DNA of 64,000 bases from Alphaproteobacteria bacterium (GTDB lineage: Bacteria; Pseudomonadota; Alphaproteobacteria; Rhizobiales; Hyphomicrobiaceae): positions 4,520 through 68,519 of the forward strand of contig JAGVSR010000145.1 in NCBI GenBank assembly GCA_019137195.1. Reading direction: 5' to 3'. Below, one piece after another: positions 1 to 9,034 of this stretch (position 1 is its first letter; every line of letters starts with the position of its first letter). The notes below the pieces were generated by a model. The model had not been told where the DNA came from. It was given only the letters and a program-made list of their open reading frames with translations, and did not search any database. Both the position numbers and the translations under genes were made by a program.

Positions 1-564
1 GATCCGGTGGTCGAGGTCGCGCAGCTTCACCCGGGCATCAAGAGCGGATCGCTCGGCATCGCTCGTACCCGAGGAGATGACCGACAGCACCTGGCGCCAG
101 TCCTCCGGGCGCTCGGCGCCTGTTGCAGGCGCCGGACGAGCCGGAAGCTGTGTCAGGTTGGCAATGAGCGATTTCTGTGTCTCGGCGGCCAGCACCTGCG
201 CGTCGAGCAGGCTCTTCTCGTCGCGAAGCCGGTCGAGCTCGTCCTCGAGACGGCGGCGATCGCCTTCGGTGTTGGTGGAGTCGTTTCTCGGCACGAACAG
301 GCGGCGCTGGTCGACAGAGCCAATGTCGAGCTTGCCGGTTGCCTTACCTTCGACGCGGATCGAGCCCGGCACCGCCTCGGCAGGAACATCCTGGAAAACG
401 AGCGTGTGGTCACCCTTCTCCAGCTTCAGCTTGGCCGTGCGGGCAATCTCGGCGCCAGACGGAAAAACCGTCACCGCATCGATCTTCGAGGCCGCGGTTA
501 CATCGGCGGCATGGCTCGCGGTCGAGAGGAGCAATAACGCGAGGGCAGCAGCCGGGAAGCGCAT
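1..564 (-). CDS. MuiA-family (DUF4140/DUF4139) protein, C-terminus cut by window edge
   Basis: Reading the minus strand from an ATG at 564 gives 188 uninterrupted codons to the window edge, so only the N-terminal part is visible. It starts with a signal peptide (RFPAAALALLLLSTASHA) and continues with the beta-rich start seen in 'mucoidy inhibitor MuiA' proteins (KIDAVTVFPSGAEI, then VFQDVPAEAVPGSIRVEG), followed by a charged coiled-coil stretch around residues 100-130 (GDRRRLEDELDRLRDEK). This matches the DUF4140 N-terminal domain plus coiled coil that precede DUF4139 in that family. The role is not established; export to the periplasm is inferred from the signal peptide. It lies downstream of serA on the same strand but is separated from it by 220 bp containing a strong hairpin, so it is probably transcribed separately. 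Confidence 0.75.
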   Translation of the reverse strand, partial: MRFPAAALALLLLSTASHAADVTAASKIDAVTVFPSGAEIARTAKLKLEKGDHTLVFQDVPAEAVPGSIRVEGKATGKLDIGSVDQRRLFVPRNDSTNTEGDRRRLEDELDRLRDEKSLLDAQVLAAETQKSLIANLTQLPARPAPATGAERPEDWRQVLSVISSGTSDAERSALDARVKLRDLDHRI

Positions 565-692
565 GGGTCGACCTTTCGAGCTCAATGGTGTCGCAGACCG
601 GAGACGGCAGCCTATACCAGTGCGGCAGCTGGCCAAACGCAATCTCGGTCCCCGGCAGGTCGATTTTATGACAGCGACATGGTTAGCGAACA

Positions 693-756
693 ACGAACGG
701 CCCGGAACTCCGGCCAGCAAGTGCTGGCGGTCCGCTGGGGCTGGCGGGCCGTTCGT
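693..756 (-). terminator. Large inverted repeat downstream of serA, probable terminator
   Basis: Arms ACGAACGGCCCG (693-704) and CGGGCCGTTCGT (745-756) are perfectly complementary over 12 bp, and the interior holds a second small stem (GCCAGC/GCTGGC, 713-728). It begins about 30 bp past the serA stop. There is no U-tract, so the terminator role is inferred from position. Confidence 0.5.
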
Positions 757-784
757 ACTCTCGCATCTGCGACCTCACTCCCGC

Positions 785-2368
785 TCAGAATGCGAGCCGG
801 CGGACACGGACGACGTTGGGGAGCGCCGCGACCTTGGCCAGAACCCCGTCCGGAACCCGCTCGTCGACGGAAACCATGCAGATGGCGTCTCCGCCCGGCT
901 TCTCGCGGCCGAGATTGAAGGTGGCGATGTTGACACCTGCGTCTCCCAGGAGCGTGCCAATGCGGCCGATGAAGCCCGGCCGGTCCAGGTTCCTGACGAA
1001 CAACATGTGCGGCGTCGGCTCGAAGTCCATGGGGATGTCGCGGACCTCGATGATGCGGCCGCGGCCCGCGGGACCGATCGTACCGGCCAGCGAGCGCTCG
1101 AGGCTGGCGGCCTTGACGGTCAGGCGCACGCAGCTGCCGAAGCGGCCGCCCTGGTCGCGCCGAACCTCCTCGATGGCGATGCCGCGCTCACGGGCGATCG
1201 CTGCAGCGGAGACCATGTTGACATCGTTGAGCGAGGGTTTCAGGAGCCCGGCCAAGGCCGCGGCCGTGAGCGGGCGCGTGTTGAGACCCGCAACCTCGCC
1301 GATGTACTCGATGCGCACGGCCTCCAGCACGGTATCGGTGAGCTGGCCGGCAAACGAGCCAAGCTCCTCTGCGAGCTTGACGTAGGGCACGAGGCGCGGC
1401 GCCTCATCGGCGGAGATGGAGGGGAAATTGACGGCGTTGGTGATGGCGCCGGTCAGAAGGTAGTCGGCCATCTGCTCGGCGATCTGCAGCGCCACCTTTT
1501 CCTGGGCCTCGGTGGTAGAGGCACCGAGGTGGGGCGTGCAGATGACGTTGTCGAGCCCGAACAGCACGTTCTCCTTTGCGGGCTCGACCTCGAACACGTC
1601 GAGGGCAGCGCCGGCGACGTGACCCGACCTCACGGCGGCGGCAAGCGCGTTCTCGTCGACAAGGCCACCGCGTGCGCAGTTCACGATGCGCACGCCGGGC
1701 TTGGCGGCGGCGATCGCCTCGGCGGAGATGATGTTGCGTGTCTTGTCGGTGAGCGGGGTGTGCAGCGTGATGAAATCAGCGCGCTTCAGGAGCTCGGCCA
1801 GCTCGACCTTCTCGACGCCGATCGCGACCGCACGGTCGGGTGTCAGGAACGGGTCGTAGGCGACGACCTTCATCTTCAAACCGAGCGCACGGTCGGCGAC
1901 AACGGCGCCGATGTTGCCGCAGCCGACGACGCCGAGCGTCTTGCCCATGAGCTCGACGCCGAGGAACCGAGACTTCTCCCACTTGCCTGCCTGGGTCGAT
2001 CGGTCGGCAGCCGGAATCTGGCGCGCGAGCGACATCATCATTGAAAGCGCGTGCTCGGCGGTGGTGATCGAGTTGCCGAAGGGCGTATTCATGACAATGA
2101 CGCCCTTGGCGGTCGCGGCCTTCACGTCGACGTTGTCGACGCCGATGCCGGCCCGTCCAACGACCTTCAGCCTTCCTGCCGCAGCGAGCACCTTCTCGGT
2201 GACCTTGGTCGAGGAGCGGACGGCAAGGCCGTCGTAAGCGCCGATGGCCTTCTCGAGCTCATCCTTCGAGAGGTTGGTCCGGACGTCGACATCGACGCCG
2301 CGATCCTTGAAGATGGCAACGGCAGCGGCTGACATGTCGTCGGAGATGAGGACTTTGGGTGCGGGCAT
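785..2368 (-). CDS. serA: D-3-phosphoglycerate dehydrogenase
   Basis: Catalyses the first committed step of serine biosynthesis, oxidation of 3-phosphoglycerate to 3-phosphohydroxypyruvate with NAD+. The 527-residue protein has the usual long form: substrate/NAD domains with the Rossmann motif VGCGNIG, the 2-hydroxyacid dehydrogenase segments FITLHTPLTDKT and VNCARGGLVDE, the catalytic His in CTPHLGAST, an intervening ASB domain, and a C-terminal ACT domain (FVRNLDRPGFIGRIGTLLGD) typical of serine regulation. The open frame extends upstream to 2680, but the ATG at 2368 (MPAPKVLISDD) matches the family N-terminus and has GAGAGG just upstream. serC lies 190 bp upstream on the same strand, so the two probably form a serC-serA unit. 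Confidence 0.96.
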   Translation of the reverse strand: MPAPKVLISDDMSAAAVAIFKDRGVDVDVRTNLSKDELEKAIGAYDGLAVRSSTKVTEKVLAAAGRLKVVGRAGIGVDNVDVKAATAKGVIVMNTPFGNSITTAEHALSMMMSLARQIPAADRSTQAGKWEKSRFLGVELMGKTLGVVGCGNIGAVVADRALGLKMKVVAYDPFLTPDRAVAIGVEKVELAELLKRADFITLHTPLTDKTRNIISAEAIAAAKPGVRIVNCARGGLVDENALAAAVRSGHVAGAALDVFEVEPAKENVLFGLDNVICTPHLGASTTEAQEKVALQIAEQMADYLLTGAITNAVNFPSISADEAPRLVPYVKLAEELGSFAGQLTDTVLEAVRIEYIGEVAGLNTRPLTAAALAGLLKPSLNDVNMVSAAAIARERGIAIEEVRRDQGGRFGSCVRLTVKAASLERSLAGTIGPAGRGRIIEVRDIPMDFEPTPHMLFVRNLDRPGFIGRIGTLLGDAGVNIATFNLGREKPGGDAICMVSVDERVPDGVLAKVAALPNVVRVRRLAF

Positions 2369-2558
2369 AGCGGGCCTCTCAGGGTAAAATGATAAGATAG
2401 TGTGGTCGTGAGTGGATGCGGCCGGAAGGTGCGATTGCCGTCCCACTCGCGGGGATGGAGTCAGGGGTTGGGACGGCCCCGAGTTGAGAGACCGGGCCTC
2501 CGACCCGCAAAAGGCGGATCGAACCGGCCTGCGCCTCCCTACGGCGGGAAGCGCGAAC

Positions 2559-3731
2559 TCAAGCGCTGGCGAGATGCGCGCGCCCGATCGCGAACGACCA
2601 GTCGAGCCAGGGCAGCAGGGCTCTGAGGTCGGCAGTCTCAACGGTCGAGCCGGTCCAGATCCTGAGGCCGGGGGGCGCATCGCGGTAGCTCGCGATGTCG
2701 TAAGCGGCCCCCTCCTTCTCGAGACGCGAGGCCATGTCCTTGGCGAAAGCGGCCTGACCTTCCCTGGACAACGCGGCGACGGCCGGGTCGACGATCTCGA
2801 GGCATACCGACGTGTTTGACCAGGTTCGCGGGTCCTTGGCGAGGTTCTCGATCCACGGCGTCTCGGCGATCCAGTCGAAGATGACCTTCGCGTTGGCGTC
2901 GGCGCGGGCGTGCAGTGCCTTCAAGCCACCGATGCTCTCGGACCAGGCCAGGGCATCGAGCCAGTCCTCGACGGCGAGCATCGACGGCGTGTTGATGGTC
3001 TCGCCCTCGAAGATGCCTGCTTCGAGCTTGCCCTTCTTGGTGAGACGGAAAACCTTGGGCAGCGGCCAGGGCGGGGTGTAGGTCTCGAGGCGCTCGACGG
3101 CGCGCGGCGACAGAACCAGCATGCCATGGGCCGCCTCCCCACCCAGCACCTTCTGCCAGGAGAAGGTGAGGACATCGACCTTCCTCCAGTCGACCGGCTG
3201 CGCGAAGGCCGCCGAGGTCGCATCGACGATGGTCAAGCCTCGCCGATCGGCCGCGATCCAGTCGTAGTCGGGGATGCGTACGCCGGACGTCGTTCCGTTG
3301 GCGGTAAAGACGACGTCGCGCGAGGCATCGACGGCGGCCAGATCGGGGAGGTGGCCGTAGCCGGCCTCTAGGACACGCGCGTCCTTCAGCTTGAGGTGCT
3401 TGACGACATCGGTAACCCAGCCCGAGCCGAAGCTCTCCCAGGCCAGCATGTCGACGCCGCGCGCACCCAGGAGCGACCACAGCGCCATCTCGACGGCACC
3501 GGTGTCGGATGCCGGCACGATGGCGGCGCGGTAGTCGGAGGGAACACCAAGGATCGCCTTGGTCTTGTCGATGGCGAGCTTCAGGCGCGCCTTGCCGTCC
3601 TTCGCGCGGTGCGAGCGGCCGAGAAACGCGTTGTCGAGGGATCGGGCGGTCCAGCCGGGGCGCTTGGCGCAAGGGCCGGACGAGAAGCGGGGATTCGCCG
3701 GACGCACGTCCGGCTTGGCAATGGTCGGCAT
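2559..3731 (-). CDS. serC: Phosphoserine aminotransferase
   Basis: PLP-dependent class V aminotransferase converting 3-phosphohydroxypyruvate and glutamate to phosphoserine, the second step of serine synthesis; it can also act in pyridoxine synthesis. The 390-residue protein starts [21 protein letters not shown], with the family '[12 protein letters not shown]' opening. It contains the PLP-lysine region [17 protein letters not shown] and the alphaproteobacterial long-type SerC layout ending in [12 protein letters not shown]. The 250 bp upstream (3732-3981) separate it from the convergent-sense OM protein gene and should hold its promoter. Together with serA it supplies the serine pathway except for serB, which is not in the window. 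Confidence 0.95.
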   Translation of the reverse strand: MPTIAKPDVRPANPRFSSGPCAKRPGWTARSLDNAFLGRSHRAKDGKARLKLAIDKTKAILGVPSDYRAAIVPASDTGAVEMALWSLLGARGVDMLAWESFGSGWVTDVVKHLKLKDARVLEAGYGHLPDLAAVDASRDVVFTANGTTSGVRIPDYDWIAADRRGLTIVDATSAAFAQPVDWRKVDVLTFSWQKVLGGEAAHGMLVLSPRAVERLETYTPPWPLPKVFRLTKKGKLEAGIFEGETINTPSMLAVEDWLDALAWSESIGGLKALHARADANAKVIFDWIAETPWIENLAKDPRTWSNTSVCLEIVDPAVAALSREGQAAFAKDMASRLEKEGAAYDIASYRDAPPGLRIWTGSTVETADLRALLPWLDWSFAIGRAHLASA

Positions 3732-3927
3732 CGATCTACCCTTCCAGATAGCTGCCCCTCGGTGGGGAGGGGTGGCCCGGGATGGAGACTGGGCCGAGCC
3801 GAGGCGCCTGTCAATTGCGACGATGGAAGGAGAAGCGGGGTCGGGCCGTCAAAGCGTGCGCGACGCAGCGCTCACGGTGTGTCGCAGAGGCGGGATGTCC
3901 AGGAATTCTCTCGAGCTGCCCGCGTCT

Positions 3928-3957
3928 GCGCCGCAGCACACGGTGGTGCTGCGGCGC
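3928..3957 (-). terminator. Perfect 12-bp hairpin after the OM protein gene
   Basis: GCGCCGCAGCAC (3928-3939) and GTGCTGCGGCGC (3946-3957) pair perfectly around a 6-nt loop, 25 bp beyond the stop of the gene ending at 3982. No U-tract follows, as is common for GC-rich terminators. Confidence 0.5.
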
Positions 3958-3981
3958 GCGCAAAACGACGGGAGCCGGAGG

Positions 3982-4878
3982 TCAATTCACGTTGAAGCGA
4001 AGGCCGGCGCGCAGGTTGTGCTCGTGGACACTGTCGACGGAGATCGTGCTGGCGTGTCCGTCGATGACAAGATCCGAGTCGACGGCATCCATCCACAGGT
4101 ACCGGTAGCTGAAGTCGAGCTCGGTGATGTCGGAGATCTGGTAGGTGGTTCCGACCATGACCGAGGCCGCAAGTCCAGTCTCGTGATGGCGAATGGTGGT
4201 CTTCTCGTTGTATGTCTCGTGGGTCTCCGGCGGGGCCGAGGAGCGATCGACCGCCCATTCACGGTTCAGGTTGTCTCGCGCAATCTCGGTGATGCCGATG
4301 CCGAGACCAGCGCCGACGTAGGGGCGGAACGCCCCCCACTTGTTGAAGTCGTAGTAGGCGTTCAGCATGACGATGCCGCCGCGCAGCTTGGTCTCGTCGT
4401 CGGCCTTGCCGTAGTAGGTGCCGTCAACGACCGTCTCGAACCCGTGGTCGAGGCGCACGAGGCCCGACTCGCCGGCACCGACGATGCGCACCTTCTGCGA
4501 GCGCTTGGTCTCGCCGGTCACGTCCATGCGAAGCCAGGAGTTCCAGCGGTAGCCGATGCCGATTCCCCAGGTGGTGTCCGACTCGAACTGGTTTTCGAGC
4601 CACGAGTCGTCGGCGCCGAACGTGTCGGAGGCCCGGTACGTGCTGTTACCGCTGCCGAGCACCATGCCGCTCTCGCTGGCAGAAGGAGCGTCGGCGAGCC
4701 CGAGGTTCACGTCGGCCCGGAAATACCAGACGGGGTCGTAGAGCGGAACCGGGATCGGCGCGGGCACCGGAACACCGGCATACTCCCTCGTCTCGTAGTC
4801 GCCGCCGGCAAATGCCGGCACTGCCGCAGCTCCAACGAGCGCGAATGCGGCAACCATGGCCTTGAGATTGGCTGTCAT
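3982..4878 (-). CDS. Outer-membrane beta-barrel protein (Omp25/opacity type)
   Basis: 298 residues with a clear signal peptide (LKAMVAAFALVGAAAVPAFA) followed by alternating polar/hydrophobic strands such as WYFRADVNLGLADA, WGIGIGYRWNSWLRMDVTGE, NAYYDFNKWGAFRPYVGAGLG and the closing LRAGLRFNVN. This is the pattern of the small 8-stranded OM beta-barrels (OMP_b-brl/Omp25-like) of Hyphomicrobiales; the specific ligand or function is unknown. A paralogue of similar architecture lies immediately upstream at 5143-5955, suggesting tandem duplication followed by divergence. The long acidic periplasm/loop region rich in Asp and Glu is consistent with surface loops. Confidence 0.85.
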   Translation of the reverse strand: MTANLKAMVAAFALVGAAAVPAFAGGDYETREYAGVPVPAPIPVPLYDPVWYFRADVNLGLADAPSASESGMVLGSGNSTYRASDTFGADDSWLENQFESDTTWGIGIGYRWNSWLRMDVTGETKRSQKVRIVGAGESGLVRLDHGFETVVDGTYYGKADDETKLRGGIVMLNAYYDFNKWGAFRPYVGAGLGIGITEIARDNLNREWAVDRSSAPPETHETYNEKTTIRHHETGLAASVMVGTTYQISDITELDFSYRYLWMDAVDSDLVIDGHASTISVDSVHEHNLRAGLRFNVN

Positions 4879-5102
4879 CGTACAAAGTCCCTCAACAGAG
4901 CGGCATCTGAGCCGCTACCCACGCATCAACGCGATCACACGGGGGCCTTGGGGCCCGTAGCTCAACGGATGGGGTCGCCTCTGCCGAAATGTCCGGTGGC
5001 AGGCTCATCGCCTCACCATACGCGTGACCGGAAACCAGGAACCTCGTTGCGAGAAAGAGACCCGAACCCGGTTGCCGCTGACAAGCGGCTCGATTCGGAT
5101 CG

Positions 5103-5127
5103 CCGGGGCGGCGCAAGGCCGCCCCGG
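5103..5127 (-). terminator. 10-bp perfect GC hairpin after the second OM protein gene
   Basis: CCGGGGCGGC (5103-5112) pairs with GCCGCCCCGG (5118-5127) around GCAAG, 16 bp past the stop of the gene ending at 5143. It probably terminates that transcript; no U-run follows. Confidence 0.55.
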
Positions 5128-5142
5128 GTAGTCCTATGCGTC

Positions 5143-5955
5143 TCAGTTCAGATCGTAGCGCAGGCCAAAGCGCAGCTCGTGGGCGTGGATGTCCTCGACG
5201 GTCGGATCATTCGAGACATGCGAGCCGTTGCCGTCGACCATGGTCACCTCACCCGTGCTCACGTCGCCGAGGTAGAGGAAGCGATAGCCGACATCGAGGT
5301 AGAGGTTGCGGCCCGAGGGAGCGGCCACGGGGCCATCCTTGATGCCGCCGTAGACCGCAGGCTCGCCGCCGCGCAGGCGCAGCGTGGCGCCGGCCATGAG
5401 GGCGGCCGCGACGTTCGTGTCGTCGCCTTCGGCGATCTCGCCTTGGCAACCGCATTCGTTGGAGACGGTCCCCTTGGTGGTCTTGTTGTAGGCGACGCCG
5501 AGGCCGACGCCAACGTAGGGCGAGAAGCGCGAGCCGCGATCGAAGTCGTAATAGACGTTGGCGAGCACCACATCGCTCTCGATGCCGAAAGAGCGGACGC
5601 CCGGAAGCGGGGCGCAGCAATCCGTCAAGTGGCCCTCGGCATCCGCCTCGAAGCGGTGGTCATAGGTGATGTCGCCACGGATCGAGGGAGTGAAGTAGCG
5701 GCCGATGCCGCCGCCGAGCGTCCAGGTCTCGTCGATGCTGGTATTCGTGAGGTCCCAGATGCCATCCTCGGTCATGTCCGGATCGTTGTGGCCTGCATAG
5801 CCGCCATCGAGGCGCACGTATAGCGAGGAGGGAGCGGCCGGCGCGGCAGACACGTAGCTGTCCTTGACGCTGCCGAGGTCGGCAGCGCCGGCTGCCGAGA
5901 GGCTGCCGAGGAGGATGGCCGAGCCTACGATCAGACTCGAGCGGAAGGTGCTCAT
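5143..5955 (-). CDS. Outer-membrane beta-barrel protein, paralogue of the 3982-4878 product
   Basis: 270 residues. A signal peptide (SSLIVGSAILLGSLSAAGAADLG) is followed by beta-barrel strands: LYVRLDGGYAGHND, WTLGGGIGRYFTPSIRGDITYDHRF, VVLANVYYDFDRGSRFSPYVGVGLGVAYN, LYLDVGYRFLYLGD and a final ELRFGLRYDLN. This is the same fold class and strand order as its downstream neighbour, including the shared 'NxYYDF..' and 'PYVGxGLG' segments. Four Cys residues (CC in the first half, CGC in the middle) are unusual for this fold and could form loop disulfides. Export and OM location are inferred from signal peptide and strand pattern; no specific substrate can be named. Its promoter should lie in the AT-richer stretch just above 5955. 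Confidence 0.85.
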   Translation of the reverse strand: MSTFRSSLIVGSAILLGSLSAAGAADLGSVKDSYVSAAPAAPSSLYVRLDGGYAGHNDPDMTEDGIWDLTNTSIDETWTLGGGIGRYFTPSIRGDITYDHRFEADAEGHLTDCCAPLPGVRSFGIESDVVLANVYYDFDRGSRFSPYVGVGLGVAYNKTTKGTVSNECGCQGEIAEGDDTNVAAALMAGATLRLRGGEPAVYGGIKDGPVAAPSGRNLYLDVGYRFLYLGDVSTGEVTMVDGNGSHVSNDPTVEDIHAHELRFGLRYDLN

Positions 5956-6457
5956 GACTTTCCCTTTCGTTATGCGGTCGGCACGTATGCCGGATCGACT
6001 CGATCGACGCAGAACCCGATTTCACGAGGGAGAGTGGCCGATAACGTTTAAGGGACACTTAATCGCCGTTCGAATTCGAGACGACGGCGGAACGGAAGTC
6101 GTTAAGAAATGATTTAATGGCGCGAGCAGCGGGTGCTCAGGGGTGATCGGTTCGTCGGACCGAGCCAGCGACGTCCGACGCTGCAGAATGGATCACGTGC
6201 CGGATCTCGCCGGAGCTTTACCCGACCGGACCATGCATTCAATGGGGAGACCCATCGAGACGAGGGACTTTGGCGCCCCGACAGAAGCACGGACGCCGCA
6301 AACCCAATCGGCTTGCAAGTCCTTGAGACGAACCTCTCGGCCAAAATCACCGCGCCATCGGCGCCGGTGGAGCCGAGACCGTCGATGGCCCAACTGCGTC
6401 GAGTAGACGGCCGAGCGACCGCCGCCTCACGGCCGACCGCTCATGGCCTCACCAACG
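5956..6457. other. 502-bp intergenic region between glmM and the OM protein gene
   Basis: No convincing coding frame. The part next to 5955 is AT-richer (around 6045-6118) and is the likely promoter region of the minus-strand OM protein gene. An inverted repeat CGTCGGAC/GTCCGACG occupies 6153-6160 and 6173-6180 and may be a weak terminator for glmM. Confidence 0.4.
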
Positions 6458-7813
6458 TCACGCCGCTTTGGCGGCGGCGGCCTTCACCGCCTCGACGATG
6501 TCGCCGACGACGGTCATGACCACGCGCTCGTCGTCGCCTTCGGCCATGACGCGGATGACGGGCTCGGTACCGGAGGGGCGGATGACGAGCCGCCCGGCCT
6601 CGCCAAGCTTGGCCTTTGCGCCTTCGATGACCTTCTTGACGCGGGCATCCTCGAGCGGCTTACCCTCGGAGAAGCGCACGTTCTGCAGGATCTGCGGCAG
6701 GGGCGTGAAACGGGCGCAGACCTCGGACACGGGCTTGCCGGTCGAGACCGCGCAGGCCAGTACCTGCAGCGCCGAGACGAGACCGTCGCCGGTGGTCGTG
6801 AAGTCGGACAGCACGATGTGGCCGGACTGCTCACCGCCAACGTTGAAGCCGTGCTTTCTCATGTGCTCGACGACGTAGCGGTCACCGACCGGCGTGCGCG
6901 CCATTGTGAGGCCGAGGCCCTTGAGGTAGCGCTCCAGCCCGAGGTTGCTCATGACGGTGGCGACGATGCCGCCGGCCGCCAGCTTGCCGCTCGAGAGCCA
7001 GCTCTCGGCAATGACGGCCATCAGCTGGTCGCCGTCGACGATCGAGCCCTTCTCGTCGACGATGACGACGCGGTCGGCGTCACCGTCGAGCGCGATGCCG
7101 ATGTCGGCCCTGAGCTCCCGGACCTTGTCGACGAGCGCCTCCGGTGCGGTCGAGCCGCACTTGTGGTTGATGTTGCGGCCATTCGGCTCGACGCCGATCT
7201 TGATCACCTCGGCGCCGAGCTCCCACAGCGCCTCGGGCGCAACCTTGTAGGCGGCGCCGTTGGCGCAGTCGATGACGATCCTCAGGCCGTTCAGCATCAG
7301 GTTCTTGGGCAGCGTGCGCTTGGCGTGCTCGATGTAGCGCTCCTGGGCGCTCTCGACACGGGTGGCGCGGCCAATGCGATCCGGCGCGGCGAGGATCTTC
7401 GATACGTCGCTTTCGATGAGACGCTCGATGTCGCGCTCGAGGTCGTCCGAGAGCTTGTAGCCGTCGGGGTCGAAGAGCTTGATGCCATTGTCGTCGAAGC
7501 GGTTGTGGGAGGCCGAGATCATGACGCCCAGATCGGCCCGCAGCGAGCGTGTCAGCATGGCGACGGCCGGGGTCGGCATGGGGCCGAGCAGGAACACGTC
7601 CATGCCGACGGCCGTGAAGCCCGACATCAGCGCCGCCTCGAGCATGTAGCCGGAGAGACGCGTGTCCTTGCCGATCACCACGCGGTGCCGGTGCGGACCG
7701 TTCTGGAAGATCTTTCCAGCGGCCATGCCGACCTTCAACGCGACCTCAGAGGTCATCGGATGGCGATTGGCAAGGCCGCGAATACCGTCGGTTCCGAAAT
7801 AGCGCCGTGACAT
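6458..7813 (-). CDS. glmM: Phosphoglucosamine mutase
   Basis: Interconverts glucosamine-6-phosphate and glucosamine-1-phosphate on the way to UDP-GlcNAc, feeding peptidoglycan and LPS synthesis in the cytoplasm. The 451-residue protein carries the family start [11 protein letters not shown], the phosphoserine loop [12 protein letters not shown] (active-site Ser at about residue 102), the Mg-binding DGDADRV, the sugar-binding GGEQSGH and the phosphate-binding [12 protein letters not shown]. An SD-like AGAGGAT precedes the ATG at 7813. glmM usually follows ftsH-folP; here the plus-strand parA pair intervenes, so glmM must be expressed from the 7814-8129 region. Confidence 0.97.
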   Translation of the reverse strand: MSRRYFGTDGIRGLANRHPMTSEVALKVGMAAGKIFQNGPHRHRVVIGKDTRLSGYMLEAALMSGFTAVGMDVFLLGPMPTPAVAMLTRSLRADLGVMISASHNRFDDNGIKLFDPDGYKLSDDLERDIERLIESDVSKILAAPDRIGRATRVESAQERYIEHAKRTLPKNLMLNGLRIVIDCANGAAYKVAPEALWELGAEVIKIGVEPNGRNINHKCGSTAPEALVDKVRELRADIGIALDGDADRVVIVDEKGSIVDGDQLMAVIAESWLSSGKLAAGGIVATVMSNLGLERYLKGLGLTMARTPVGDRYVVEHMRKHGFNVGGEQSGHIVLSDFTTTGDGLVSALQVLACAVSTGKPVSEVCARFTPLPQILQNVRFSEGKPLEDARVKKVIEGAKAKLGEAGRLVIRPSGTEPVIRVMAEGDDERVVMTVVGDIVEAVKAAAAKAA

Positions 7814-8129
7814 CGAGAATCCTCTTCAATCCTGCATGGACCGACCGGACAGGCCGGCGTGCCGCTCTGGCCGCCACCTTATGACGGATTCGAGCAAAGA
7901 CGAGGCCCAAACCACCGCCAGCTCACCGGCAAGCTCTGATGATGGTCAATGCCCGCCGGGGCCCCGTGCTTCGTTGTCATCCTATAATTTGTTGAAAGTT
8001 CCCGGTCACCTGTCCATGTTGGCCGAGCGGGACTTGTTCCCATCCGCCGGGGGAGGGGGACGAACGGGCCACGGGCGCAAGAACCCGTATCCGGGGACGT
8101 GAGAACGAGCCAAGGGGTCGGCAAATCAG
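7814..8129. other. Divergent intergenic region glmM / parA-like gene
   Basis: 316 bp without a credible gene. It must carry the minus-strand glmM promoter and the plus-strand promoter of the ParA-like gene; an AT-richer core (about 7975-7998, CATCCTATAATTTG) includes a good -10-like TATAAT on the plus strand. Confidence 0.45.
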
Positions 8130-9017
8130 ATGGCATTCTACATGGCGGTGGCCAACCGGAAGGGGGGCGTCGGAAAGTCCACGATCGCAGTCATGCTGGC
8201 GCATGCGTTCTCTGTCTGGGGCGGCAAGCGCGTCCTCATTCTCGACCTCGATTCGCAGTGCAACTCGTCGATGATCCTGCTCGGGGGCGAAGGCTGGGTG
8301 GCCGCACGGGGGGCCCGCAAGACGGTCGCCGACTACTTCTCGGAGCAGTTCGAAGGCTCGAGCCGGATGCCCGCCGACTACCTGATCGACGGCGTCGGCG
8401 ACGTGCTCGGCCCCGACGGCCAGCCGCCATCGCTGTCCCTATTGCCGGGCTCGCTGCTGCTCGACGACATCCAGGGCGACCTGTTCCTCGCCTATGCCTC
8501 GAAGCGCGAGCAACCGGACATGGGCAAGGGTCTCAGGGGGTGGCTCGAGTCGCTCATGCGCCGGTTCGAGACGGATTTCGACGTCGTGATCCTCGACTGC
8601 GCGCCGGGGCTCTCATTCGCCGCGCTGGCCGCTCTTTATACCGCCGACAAGGTCATCGTACCGTTCCGTCCCGACTATGTCTCTCTGCACGCGGTGGACC
8701 GGGTGGCGCTCATCATCGAGCAGCAGGCCAACCTAGACGAGCTGTCGGCGATTCCGCTCGAAGCGCGGCGCTACGTGTGCCTCGCCAACTACGTGCGGGA
8801 CAATCCGCGCGAGCGGCTCCTGATCGAGGAAACCGGGCTTGCGCACCCGATGCTCGCCACCCTACTGCCACAACGCGACGGCATAGCGAACGCGTTCGAC
8901 TGGTTCCCGCAGCGGCGGAACATCGAGGAAAAGTACGCCGCCGCCATTGACGACGTGCGAAAGCTCTACGGCGAGGTCGCAAGCCTCGTCGCCGGCGATC
9001 GCAAGAAACCTACCTAG
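8130..9017 (+). CDS. Orphan ParA/MinD-family ATPase
   Basis: 295-residue cytoplasmic ATPase of the ParA/Soj/MinD class that positions cargo by dynamic binding to the nucleoid or membrane. The deviant Walker A motif KGGVGKST is at residues 11-18 with both signature lysines, followed by the A' motif DLDSQCNSS and Walker B VVILDCAPG. There is no N-terminal helix-turn-helix, unlike plasmid type Ia ParA. The ATG at 8130 has AAGGGG upstream; MAVANRKGG four codons later is an alternative. It is followed after 17 bp by a 145-residue gene of unknown family, the usual place for a ParA partner. No parS-like repeats or ParB are present, so this is not the chromosomal parAB locus; cargo is unknown. Confidence 0.85.
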   Translation: MAFYMAVANRKGGVGKSTIAVMLAHAFSVWGGKRVLILDLDSQCNSSMILLGGEGWVAARGARKTVADYFSEQFEGSSRMPADYLIDGVGDVLGPDGQPPSLSLLPGSLLLDDIQGDLFLAYASKREQPDMGKGLRGWLESLMRRFETDFDVVILDCAPGLSFAALAALYTADKVIVPFRPDYVSLHAVDRVALIIEQQANLDELSAIPLEARRYVCLANYVRDNPRERLLIEETGLAHPMLATLLPQRDGIANAFDWFPQRRNIEEKYAAAIDDVRKLYGEVASLVAGDRKKPT

Positions 9018-9034
9018 ACTCGAGCAAGATCCCG

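Noticed and set aside
77..2044. Very long plus-strand open frame (over 650 codons) opposite the MuiA-like and serA genes
   Set aside because: It is antisense to recognisable serA motifs; in DNA this GC-rich, stop-poor antisense frames are expected. The translation is low-complexity Arg/Gly/Ala without domains.
2369..2558. serC-serA spacer examined as attenuator or riboswitch
   Set aside because: Only short GC stems are visible; no leader peptide, U-tract or known riboswitch core recognised.
3559..5823. Plus-strand 754-codon frame over the two OM protein genes
   Set aside because: Both minus-strand genes have signal peptides and beta-barrel strands; the plus frame is a mirror of their codon pattern.
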